A model generated the notes under the pieces. The model made no database searches and was not told where the DNA came from. It saw only the letters and a program-made list of their open reading frames with translations. A stretch of 19,097 nucleotides of DNA from Nitrospira bacterium HGW-Nitrospira-1 (lineage in GTDB: Bacteria > Nitrospirota > Thermodesulfovibrionia > Thermodesulfovibrionales > UBA6898), in the NCBI GenBank assembly GCA_002839535.1, contig PGYF01000036.1:1-19097 (forward strand), given 5' to 3'. The first letter of the stretch is position 1, and each line of letters starts with the position of its first letter. This document shows positions 7,783 through 14,063 of the stretch, in pieces. The translations under genes and the position numbers were made by a program.

Positions 7783-7788
7783 ATTATA
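7783..7788 (-). promoter_or_regulatory. -10 element of the panB promoter
   Basis: The plus strand reads ATTATA here, which is TATAAT on the minus strand, 32 bp before the panB start. The -35 area at normal spacing (7806-7811) reads CACAGG and falls inside the dyad at 7801-7831. Confidence 0.5.
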
Positions 7789-7800
7789 ACGACCTTGTGA

Positions 7801-7831
7801 AGAACCCTGTGCCAAGAGCACAGGGCGTTCT
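7801..7831. repeat. 12-bp-arm dyad upstream of panB, overlapping its -35 region
   Basis: AGAAC plus CCTGTGC (7801-7812) pairs with GCACAGG and GTTCT (7818-7831) around a CAAGA loop, with a 2-nt GC bulge in the right arm. No T-tract follows on either strand, so it is unlikely to be a terminator. Its place over the panB -35 makes an operator possible. It could equally be a dispersed palindrome. Confidence 0.6.
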
Positions 7832-7896
7832 TGCTTATTCATTAAAAAAAATCGGGTCTTCGCGTAATCGTGTGGGTCATTCTTGTCACAAATCAT

Positions 7897-8013
7897 GTCA
7901 TTCCACGACCCCCCTCCGTCATTCCACGGCCCCCCTCCGTCATTCCACGGCCCCCCTCCGTCATTCCACGGCCCCCCTCCGTCATTCCACGGCCCCCCTC
8001 CGTCATTCCACGG
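7897..8013 (+). repeat. 21-bp tandem repeat array, five full units and a partial sixth
   Basis: The unit is GTCATTCCACGG followed by CCCCCCTCC. Full copies start at 7897, 7918, 7939, 7960 and 7981, and a 12-base partial copy at 8002-8013 runs straight into the palindromic element. The copies are identical except for one G-to-A change in the first. Because 21 is a multiple of three, every frame stays open and gives low-complexity repeats, which I do not regard as coding. The near-perfect identity points to recent expansion. An inverted copy begins at the left edge of the window (1-30). Confidence 0.95.
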
Positions 8014-8058
8014 CTTGACCGGGGAATCCATACCCTATCCTGGATTGTCCGGTCAAGC
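8002..8058. repeat. Palindromic dispersed-type element adjoining the tandem array
   Basis: GCTTGACCGG (8013-8022) pairs perfectly with CCGGTCAAGC (8049-8058), and inside that AATCCA (8025-8030) pairs with TGGATT (8041-8046). This leaves a 10-nt loop and a small 2x2 internal loop. The left flank GTCATTCCACGG (8002-8013) is the same 12 bases that begin each tandem unit, so the array seems to have grown from the edge of this element. The form resembles REP- or MITE-like palindromic repeats that carry a GTCATTCC motif in many bacteria. No transposase is nearby. Confidence 0.75.
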
Positions 8059-8064
8059 TTAAGA

Positions 8065-8090
8065 TTTTGCAGAGGTATTTTGCAGAGGTA
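8065..8090 (+). repeat. 13-bp tandem duplication
   Basis: TTTTGCAGAGGTA occurs twice in direct succession (8065-8077 and 8078-8090), immediately downstream of the palindrome and just before the folE -35. It may be a target-side duplication or slippage product at the edge of the repeat element. Confidence 0.9.
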
Positions 8091-8092
8091 TT

Positions 8093-8122
8093 TTGACATA
8101 CTTTCCGGCAAAATGCTAAAAT
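8093..8122 (+). promoter_or_regulatory. Probable sigma70-type promoter of the folE-metF operon
   Basis: TTGACA (8093-8098) and TAAAAT (8117-8122) are separated by 18 bp, with an extended-type TGC directly before the -10. Transcription would start near 8129, with a leader of about 37 nt. The repeat elements end 2 bp before the -35, so they set the upstream boundary of this promoter. Confidence 0.65.
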
Positions 8123-8165
8123 TTAGTTCTTTAATTTTGCAGATAACCAAAAGAATTCATTAGAA

Positions 8166-8729
8166 ATGAACCTTAAAAAAATAGAAAAAGGCGTCAGGAT
8201 GATCCTCGAAGGGATTGGTGAGGATACGGAAAGACCCGGCATAAAAGATACGCCGAGCCGTGTGGCAAAGATGTATCAGGAGATCTTTTCCGGGATCGAA
8301 ACGCCGACTGAAGAGATACTGAAACATTTAGAGGGAGAAAGCCATGATGAAATGGTGTTGCTCAAGGACATTCCCTTCTATTCCGTCTGTGAGCATCATC
8401 TTCTTCCTTTTATCGGCAAGGCGCATGTTGCCTATATCCCGGGCGCAGGAAAGATCGCAGGCATCGGAGAACTTGCAAGGGCGCTGGAGATATTTGCCAA
8501 ACGGCCGCAGGTGCAGGAACGCCTCACTGCCCAGCTTGCCGATGTGATTATGGAGAAGTTAAAACCAAAAGGCGCGATGGTTGTTATTGATGCTGAACAC
8601 CTCTGTCTTTCCATGCGGGGGATAAAGAAGCCCGGTGCGCGGACAGTCACCTCTGCGGTGCGGGGCATATTCAGGACAAAGGAATCAACACGGCAGGAAT
8701 TGCTGGAACTGATTAAAAAAAGAGATTAG
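8166..8729 (+). CDS. folE: GTP cyclohydrolase I
   Basis: FolE converts GTP to 7,8-dihydroneopterin triphosphate and formate, the first step of tetrahydrofolate synthesis. At 187 aa it matches the compact bacterial type. The zinc ligands are C75 and H78 (in SVCEHHLLPF) and C147 (in HLCLSMRG). Other signatures are the N-terminal ERPGIKDTPSRVAKMYQEIF, GKAHVAYIP, the GIGELARALEIFAKRPQ(V)QERLT stretch, and TVTSAVRGIF near the C-terminus. The start ATG has no clear Shine-Dalgarno despite a recognisable promoter. It heads a run of five closely spaced genes (folE, folD, fusion flavoprotein, metV, metF), which links cofactor supply to the methyl branch of the Wood-Ljungdahl pathway. folD begins 12 bp downstream. 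Confidence 0.97.
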   Translation: MNLKKIEKGVRMILEGIGEDTERPGIKDTPSRVAKMYQEIFSGIETPTEEILKHLEGESHDEMVLLKDIPFYSVCEHHLLPFIGKAHVAYIPGAGKIAGIGELARALEIFAKRPQVQERLTAQLADVIMEKLKPKGAMVVIDAEHLCLSMRGIKKPGARTVTSAVRGIFRTKESTRQELLELIKKRD

Positions 8730-8741
8730 GGGAGGAATACC

Positions 8742-9600
8742 ATGGCTGCAAAAATCATAAGTGGGACAGAAATTGCCGCACAGATACGGGAAGAGCTTAA
8801 AAAGGAAGTTACCCAGATGAAGGAAAGGCACGGGGTTGTGCCTGGATTAGTTACCATCCTGGTGGGGAAAAACCCTGCCTCAGTCAGTTACGTAACCGGC
8901 AAGCACAGAGCTGCAGACGAAATTGGTTTTTATTCAGTACAGGACGATCAGCCTGAGGACATATCCGGGGATAATCTACTGAAGCTTATTGAAAAGTATA
9001 ATAAAGACCCGAAGATACACGGCATTCTTGTCCAGCTTCCCCTTCCAAGACATATTGATGAAAAGAAGGTCCTCAACGCGATAGATCCTGACAAGGACGT
9101 GGATGGCTTTCATTCCCTGTACTCCTGCAGGCATACAGGAACTGATCATACGTTCGGGATTTGAGACCTCCGGGGCGGAAGTCGTTGTTGTAGGCCGATC
9201 TAATATTGTCGGCAAGCCCATTGCCAATATCATGCTCCAGAAAGGCAAGGGCGCAAACGCCACAGTCACGGTCGTACATACCGGCACAAAGAACCTGGAT
9301 GCACACTGCAAGCGCGCTGATATTTTGATTGTTGCCGCCGGAGTTCCGGGACTCGTGAAGCCTGAGTGGATCAAGCCGGGTGCCTGTGTTATAGACGTCG
9401 GCGTCAACCGGGTTGGCGAAAAGAAAAGCGAGAAGACCGGCAAGATGGTGGCCATACTCAAGGGAGACGTTGACTTTGATGCCGCCAAAGAAATAGCAGG
9501 GGCTATCACGCCTGTGCCTGGCGGGGTCGGTCCGATGACGATTACCATGCTTATGAAAAACACGGTGAAGTCGGCGAAGCTGCACGCAGGAATAAATTAA
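8742..9600 (+). pseudogene. folD: Methylene-THF dehydrogenase / methenyl-THF cyclohydrolase, disrupted by an internal deletion and frameshift
   Basis: FolD interconverts methylene-, methenyl- and formyl-THF. The N-terminal half is read in one frame from ATG 8742 (GGAGG just upstream): substrate/catalytic SYVTGKHRAADEIGF, HGILVQLPLP and DPDKDVDGFH. It then becomes nonsense and stops at 9164. The C-terminal half is open in another frame from about 9103 to 9600: FIPCTPAGIQELI, VVVVGRSNIVGKP, TKNLD..ADILIVAAG, VIDVGVNR, and TPVPGGVGPMTITML. Normally 12-14 residues (PxNxGxL type) lie between DGFH and F(I/L)PCTPAG. Here they are missing, and the two halves meet in a shared TTCAT at about 9109-9114. 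The inferred loss is about 41-47 bp (3k+5). As sequenced, no full-length enzyme is made. A sequencing or assembly error is the main alternative. Confidence 0.88.
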
Positions 9601-9632
9601 GCAGAGACAAAAGGATTATACAGGAGTAATTC

Positions 9633-11732
9633 ATGGTGCCACAAAAGACTGAAGAAGAATTGAAACCGTATCGGCCCTATGGAGCCGAGATTAAGGAAAC
9701 AAGACCATATTCGCCGTGCCGGGCAGCATGTCCTGCGCACACTGACGTGCAGGCCTATGTGGGGCTGATCGCCCAGGGCAGGTATACCGAGGCCTTCGAG
9801 GTCATTACATCGGTGAACCCTGTCGCATCAGTCTGCTCAATGATCTGCCATCATCCCTGTGAGCAGGCGTGCAGGCGCTCGGATGTGGACGAGCCTTTGG
9901 CTGTCCGGCATTTGAAGCGGTTCGCTATTGAGCAATCTACAGACTACCGGCGCAACAAACGCAAGCTCATTCAAAAGACAAAGGGCAAAAGCATCGGCAT
10001 TATCGGTTCGGGCCCTTCCGGCCTTACTGCGGCAAAAGACCTCGCAGATATGGGCTATGAAGTTACGATCTATGAGCGGCATCCTGTGCCCGGGGGTATG
10101 CTTGCCTGCGCGATCCCTCCCTACCGTTTGCCCAGGGAAGCGCTGAAAGAGGATATAGACGATGTTATTGCAAAGGGTATTGAGGTAAAGACAGACTGCG
10201 AGATCGGCAAGGACATTAAGTTTGACGAACTTATGAAGAAACACGATGCCGTGCTTATCGCCATTGGCCTTTCCCAGAGCCGGTCTCTGAACATTCCAGG
10301 GGTGGAAGGCCCTGGCGTGCTTCTTGCCATTCCCTTTCTCGAGGATGCTGCCTTTGACCGTAAACCCGCGCTTGGGAACAGGGTTCTGGTTATCGGCGGC
10401 GGAAACGTGGCGATGGACGTTGCCCGTTCTGCACGAAGGCTTGGCGTGAAGGATGTCTCGATGGTCTGCCTTGAAAGCGCGGAAGAGATGCCTGCATGGA
10501 AATGGGAAGTTGACGAGGCTGTTGAAGAAGGCGTCAGGATCAATCACCGCTGGGGTCCCAGGGCAGTCAGGCGCGAAGGCGGCAAGGTAACCGGCCTTGA
10601 GGTTACGAAAGTCCTGTCTGTCTTTGACACGAACGGCCGGTTTAATCCAGCCTTTGATAAAGATCAGACCACTTTTTTTGAGGCAGACACTATCATCATC
10701 ACCATCGGCCAGATGTCGAATGTTTCATTTCTAAAAGACAGCGCTGTAAAGATAGATGAGAGCGGACGCATTGAATGGAACCCTGCGACCCAGATGAGCA
10801 GTTCCAGGGGCGTGTTCGTTGCAGGCGAGGTCGTAACCGGCCCTGGCTCGGCCATTGCTGCTGTTACGAACGGTCACTGCTCTGCCCTGGCAATCCACCT
10901 CTATATTCAGGGAGAGGACATCGAGGGCAGGCTTCCTGCACAGGAAAAGGACAAAATTGCGCAGATGCCTGCGGAAGTCCTTGAAAAAATCAGCCGTGAG
11001 CCGCGTATCAAGATCAAACATCTTACTCCCGAGGTTCGCTGTGCTACCATGACCAATTTTGAAGTCGGATATAGCGAGAAAGAGGCGCTAAGTGAAGCAG
11101 GAAGGTGCCGCGGCTGCGGCGGCGGCGCTGTGGTTGATACAAAGAAATGCATGGCCTGTCTCACCTGCCTGCGGGTTTGTCCTTACAGCGCTCCGATTGT
11201 TCAGGCATATTCCGAGATACGGCCTGAGTACTGTCAGGCCTGCGGGCTCTGCGCGCCGGAATGCCCTGCTCAGGCAATCAGCATGGTGAGCTATGACGTC
11301 CGGCAGATCAGGGACACAATGTCTTCTGTCGTGGGAAATGTTAATCCGAAGAGGCAGGAACCGGTGATCGTGGCGTTGCTGTGCTCGCACCACGCGGGCG
11401 TCCATGGGTTCAAAGGACTGAAGAACGTGCGGACTGTCCCTGTTCACTGCACCGGCAGGCTTGATATCCTTGATCTTCTCAAGGCATTTGAGTGCGGCGC
11501 TGACGGCGTTGTTATAGGGCGTTGTAACGACGTAACTTGCAAATACAAAGGCGTTAGTCCTCGGGTGGGTGCCAGGGTCAGGCGGGCACAGGAACTGATC
11601 GGGATGCTTGGGCTTGAATCAGGCCGGATTGAGATACTGACAGGGGATTCAGACGCCTTAAATCCCTTTGCTGCTGTGTGCGCTGATTTTTCCGGGCGGA
11701 TAAGGCAGATGGGATTAAGAAAGGAGTATTAA
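9633..11732 (+). CDS. GltD-like flavoprotein / ferredoxin / MvhD fusion, probable electron-transfer partner of MetVF
   Basis: This 699-aa protein joins three modules. (1) An N-terminal glutamate-synthase-small-subunit-like module: Fe-S cysteines C29, C33, C68, C72, C76 and C80, FAD site GSGPSG at 125-130 with GGMLACAIPPYRLP, NAD(P)H site GGGNVA at 255-260, and GEVVTGPGSAIAAVTNG at 398-414. (2) A two-cluster ferredoxin insert, with CxxCxxCxxxC sets at 506-516 and 534-544, preceded by CRGCGGG at 492. (3) A C-terminal MvhD/FlpD-like domain at about 577-699, with HCTGRLD at 605 and GRCNDVTCKYKG at 629-640. MvhD normally connects hydrogenase or formate dehydrogenase to heterodisulfide reductase-type flavoproteins. 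Its place directly before metV and metF suggests it feeds NAD(P)H or ferredoxin electrons to methylene-THF reduction. CAGGAG (9621-9626) supports the start. The exact reaction is inferred. Confidence 0.88.
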   Translation: MVPQKTEEELKPYRPYGAEIKETRPYSPCRAACPAHTDVQAYVGLIAQGRYTEAFEVITSVNPVASVCSMICHHPCEQACRRSDVDEPLAVRHLKRFAIEQSTDYRRNKRKLIQKTKGKSIGIIGSGPSGLTAAKDLADMGYEVTIYERHPVPGGMLACAIPPYRLPREALKEDIDDVIAKGIEVKTDCEIGKDIKFDELMKKHDAVLIAIGLSQSRSLNIPGVEGPGVLLAIPFLEDAAFDRKPALGNRVLVIGGGNVAMDVARSARRLGVKDVSMVCLESAEEMPAWKWEVDEAVEEGVRINHRWGPRAVRREGGKVTGLEVTKVLSVFDTNGRFNPAFDKDQTTFFEADTIIITIGQMSNVSFLKDSAVKIDESGRIEWNPATQMSSSRGVFVAGEVVTGPGSAIAAVTNGHCSALAIHLYIQGEDIEGRLPAQEKDKIAQMPAEVLEKISREPRIKIKHLTPEVRCATMTNFEVGYSEKEALSEAGRCRGCGGGAVVDTKKCMACLTCLRVCPYSAPIVQAYSEIRPEYCQACGLCAPECPAQAISMVSYDVRQIRDTMSSVVGNVNPKRQEPVIVALLCSHHAGVHGFKGLKNVRTVPVHCTGRLDILDLLKAFECGADGVVIGRCNDVTCKYKGVSPRVGARVRRAQELIGMLGLESGRIEILTGDSDALNPFAAVCADFSGRIRQMGLRKEY

Positions 11733-11735
11733 ATT

Positions 11736-12452
11736 ATGATTGTTGGATCACAGAAACCAATCGAAGAAATCTGGAATATGGTAAAGGGCTTTAAAAAGGT
11801 CCTCGTGTTCGGATGCAACACCTGCGTTGCCGTCTGCCATGCAGGCGGCGAAAAGGAGGCCGAGACGATCGCTTCGCTTATTCGGATGCGGGCTGCTCAG
11901 GAGGGACATGCGATGGAGGTGAATCATCTGGGAGTCATGCGCCACTGCGAGCCCGAGTATTTAGACCCTGTCATGGACGAAGTAAAAAAGTATGATCTTG
12001 TGCTTTCGACCGCCTGCGGCGTTGGCGTGAATTTCCTTTCAGACCGGACTGGGAATATCCCTGTCTATCCCGGGATCAATACCTCGTTCTATGGCGCTGT
12101 GGAAGAACCCGGCCTGTTTAAAGAACTCTGCGCAGGCTGCGGTGACTGCATCCTGCATCTGACAGGCGGCATCTGCCCTATTGCGCGGTGCTCCAAGACG
12201 CTTATGAACGGGCCCTGCGGCGGCACAAACAATGGCAAGTGCGAGATCAGCAAGGACGTTGATTGCGCCTGGTTTCTAATTGTGGAACGGATGAAGATGC
12301 TCGGCACACTCGAGAAACTTTCCGGGATACTGCCCCCGCGTAATTGGTCTTCGTCTCGTGATGGAGGCCCGCGCCGAATATCAGTAGAGCATATCAGGGC
12401 ATTCGAGGAGCAGGAAGAAAAAAAGGCTGAGACAGCAGGAGGTAAAAAATAA
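11736..12452 (+). CDS. metV: MetV, zinc/iron-sulfur partner of methylene-THF reductase
   Basis: MetV is the small cysteine-rich subunit of MetVF-type methylenetetrahydrofolate reductase (MTHFR C-terminal-domain family) found in acetogens and other Wood-Ljungdahl organisms. It carries Fe-S clusters that pass electrons to the MetF flavin. The 238-aa protein has cysteines C27, C30 and C34 (GCNTCVAVCHAGG), C71, C94 (STACGVG), then the dense set C132, C135, C138, C147 and C152 (CAGCGDC..GICPIARC). The family motif NGPCGGTNNGKCE is at 158-170, and C177 follows. AAAGGAG at 11720-11726 supports the start, 3 bp after the fusion gene. The stop overlaps the metF start by one base, which implies balanced, coupled synthesis of the two subunits. 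Confidence 0.92.
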   Translation: MIVGSQKPIEEIWNMVKGFKKVLVFGCNTCVAVCHAGGEKEAETIASLIRMRAAQEGHAMEVNHLGVMRHCEPEYLDPVMDEVKKYDLVLSTACGVGVNFLSDRTGNIPVYPGINTSFYGAVEEPGLFKELCAGCGDCILHLTGGICPIARCSKTLMNGPCGGTNNGKCEISKDVDCAWFLIVERMKMLGTLEKLSGILPPRNWSSSRDGGPRRISVEHIRAFEEQEEKKAETAGGKK

Positions 12453-13432
12453 TGAAGAGCGGAAGCAATCTTGAAAAAGTCATCTCAAGCGGCTATCCTG
12501 CGGTAACAGCAGAGCTCGGACCGCCCATGAGCGCAGACGGGCATGAGGTCAGGAAAAAAGCGCAGTTGCTCAAAGGATTCTGTGATGCAGCGAACGTGAC
12601 GGATTGCCAGACCGCTGTTGTTCGCATATCGAGCATCGCTGCTGCGGCAATTGCCTTACAGGAAGGACTGGAGCCGGTCATGCAGATGACCTGCCGCGAC
12701 CGGAACCGGATTGCCATGCAGGCCGACCTGCTTGGCGGAGCTGCGCTGGGCCTCAAAAACTGTCTCTGCATTGCAGGCGACCACCAGAGTTTCAGCGCTG
12801 CAGGCAGGCTCAAGGGCCATCCAGGCGCAAAGAACGTCTATGACGTTGATACCTGCCAACTTGTCGGCATTCTCAAGAAGATGCGCGATGAGGGAAAACA
12901 GGAGGGCGGTGATCCGCTGGAGGCAGCGCCAAAGTTTTTTATTGGGGCATCCTGGACTCCTATGGCCGATCCAATAGATTTCAGGCCTATAAACCTTATG
13001 AAAAAAGTGAATGCAGGCGCTGATTTTATACAGACACAGGGCATTTACGATATAGCAGGTTTCCGCGCACAGATGGCCAGGATCGTGAACATGGGTCTCC
13101 ATGAGCGCACTGCTATCCTCGGCGGCATTATCGTACCGAAGAGCGCCATGATGCTGAAATATATGGATTCCTCTGTTGCCGGTGTGTCTGTTCCAAAGTC
13201 GCTTATCGACCGTATGAACAAGGCAAAGGAATCTGCCGGCGATGATAAAAAGAAGGCCCGGGAACTTCAGGAGCAGGAAGGCGTCAGGATCGCCATAGAG
13301 CTTATCCAGCAGGTTCTCGAGACCCCCGGCATAAAGGGCGTGCATATCCAGGCCATTGAGTGGGAAAGCGCCATTGAAGGGATCGTCAAGGCAGCAGGGC
13401 TCTATCCGAGGCCGACTTTTTTTGAGACATAA
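12452..13432 (+). CDS. metF: Methylenetetrahydrofolate reductase catalytic subunit
   Basis: MetF reduces 5,10-methylene-THF to 5-methyl-THF on FAD, the last step of the Wood-Ljungdahl methyl branch before transfer to the corrinoid protein. It also supplies methionine synthesis. The 326-aa TIM-barrel protein has the catalytic glutamate E21 (TAELGPP), the MTCRDRNRIAMQADLLG block near 78-95, and GLKNCLCIAGDH around 100-111, all in MTHFR order. It is of the MetV-dependent type rather than the stand-alone NAD(P)H enzyme, judged by gene context. A strong AGGAGGT (12437-12443) lies 8 nt before the ATG, which overlaps the metV stop. It is the last gene of the operon. No strong terminator hairpin is visible in the 90 bp before the convergent gene. 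Confidence 0.94.
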   Translation: MKSGSNLEKVISSGYPAVTAELGPPMSADGHEVRKKAQLLKGFCDAANVTDCQTAVVRISSIAAAAIALQEGLEPVMQMTCRDRNRIAMQADLLGGAALGLKNCLCIAGDHQSFSAAGRLKGHPGAKNVYDVDTCQLVGILKKMRDEGKQEGGDPLEAAPKFFIGASWTPMADPIDFRPINLMKKVNAGADFIQTQGIYDIAGFRAQMARIVNMGLHERTAILGGIIVPKSAMMLKYMDSSVAGVSVPKSLIDRMNKAKESAGDDKKKARELQEQEGVRIAIELIQQVLETPGIKGVHIQAIEWESAIEGIVKAAGLYPRPTFFET

Positions 13433-13522
13433 TGCGCAAGTAACACCTAAAGGTGACGGGCAAAATACTTTTCAGTCATCCATGTCCATGAAGAATTGCA
13501 TTTTCTGGGTTCAGATAACTTT

Positions 13523-13918
13523 TTACAAATAGCGGATTTTTTTTACAGCATCAAATATAACGAATACTTTCACATTGTTGCTGTTAGGATCTACTGGGGA
13601 GAAAGAAAAGCCAAGCCGTTGGGGGTCGTATCCTGTAGTGGACCCGACCAGCACCTCTCCATCCGTAAACGTTACTTCTATTCTACGGCCAGGTTGATTG
13701 GGTCCTTTGTCGAATTGCTTCCATTCATCGTATGATGGGTTTCCTGCGAAATCCCTCACGAAGAATACTGCCTTGAGTTCTTTTATCAGGACTTCAACTA
13801 CTTCATCTGTATTAACCAACTTTATGTGGAATAGATGCTTATTGGGAGAGAAATTATATGAAAAACCTTTTATGGTCTTTCCGTCAGCGTATCTTATGAC
13901 AATTTTAACAGGTTCCAT
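13523..13918 (-). CDS. Conserved protein of unknown function (131 aa)
   Basis: I do not recognise a named function. The 131-aa product is soluble, with no signal peptide, membrane segment or cysteine motif. It appears to have two similar beta-rich halves. The first (1-50) holds VIRYADGKTIKGFSYNFSP, and the second (about 75-130) holds RRIEVTFTDGEVLVGSTTGYDP and GFSFSPVDPNSNN. They are joined by a distinctive KAVFFVRDFAGNPSY segment. The repeated pattern of strand, xDGexxxG, strand suggests two small barrel-like domains. Similar FVRDF-containing proteins occur in Nitrospirota and Deltaproteobacteria as far as I recall. No Shine-Dalgarno precedes the ATG, and an AT-rich palindrome with a TATAAT lies 11 bp away. 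It may be transcribed with or after the DUF2301 gene upstream. Confidence 0.75.
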   Translation of the reverse strand: MEPVKIVIRYADGKTIKGFSYNFSPNKHLFHIKLVNTDEVVEVLIKELKAVFFVRDFAGNPSYDEWKQFDKGPNQPGRRIEVTFTDGEVLVGSTTGYDPQRLGFSFSPVDPNSNNVKVFVIFDAVKKIRYL

Positions 13919-13925
13919 AATATTT

Positions 13926-13941
13926 AAAATTATATAATTTT
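13926..13941. promoter_or_regulatory. AT-rich palindrome with a TATAAT, upstream of the 131-aa gene
   Basis: AAAATTATATAATTTT is a perfect 16-bp palindrome 7 bp before the ATG of the minus-strand gene. On the minus strand it contains TATAAT (13934-13929), with only a weak TTGTAT at 17-bp spacing. It could be a -10 region giving a very short leader. The rest of 13919-14063 shows no other convincing signal. Confidence 0.4.
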
Positions 13942-14063
13942 AACCCTATTAATACAACAAGCGAATTGCCAAAGCTGTTTTTAGATTAAACTCCTGTAAT
14001 AACTGGAGCAGGTAAAACAAACAGGCCAAGGTTTTGTCCCGCGTGTTTTCTGATGAGAATTGC

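Noticed and set aside
7801..7831. Intrinsic terminator upstream of panB
   Set aside because: The stem is good, but no T-tract follows on either strand.
7897..8013. CRISPR array
   Set aside because: Units are 21 bp with no unique spacers and no cas genes nearby; it is a simple tandem repeat.
7720..8163. Open frames on both strands across the 21-bp array, encoding periodic peptides such as PSVIPRP or GGPWNDG
   Set aside because: The repeat length is a multiple of three, so all frames stay open. There is no ribosome site, and the frames overlap the panB start or the folE promoter.
9103..9164. Programmed frameshift in folD
   Set aside because: There is no slippery heptamer or downstream structure, and a conserved 12-14 residue block is missing, which a frameshift alone would not restore.
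9837..10547. 236-codon minus-strand frame inside the fusion flavoprotein gene
   Set aside because: It is antisense to strong FAD- and NAD-binding motifs, with no family resemblance.
12656..13345. 229-codon minus-strand frame opposite metF
   Set aside because: It is antisense to a conserved gene and has no supporting features.
13446..13457. Terminator hairpin between metF and the convergent 131-aa gene
   Set aside because: Only a 4-bp stem (CACC/GGTG) with no T-tract; too weak to call.
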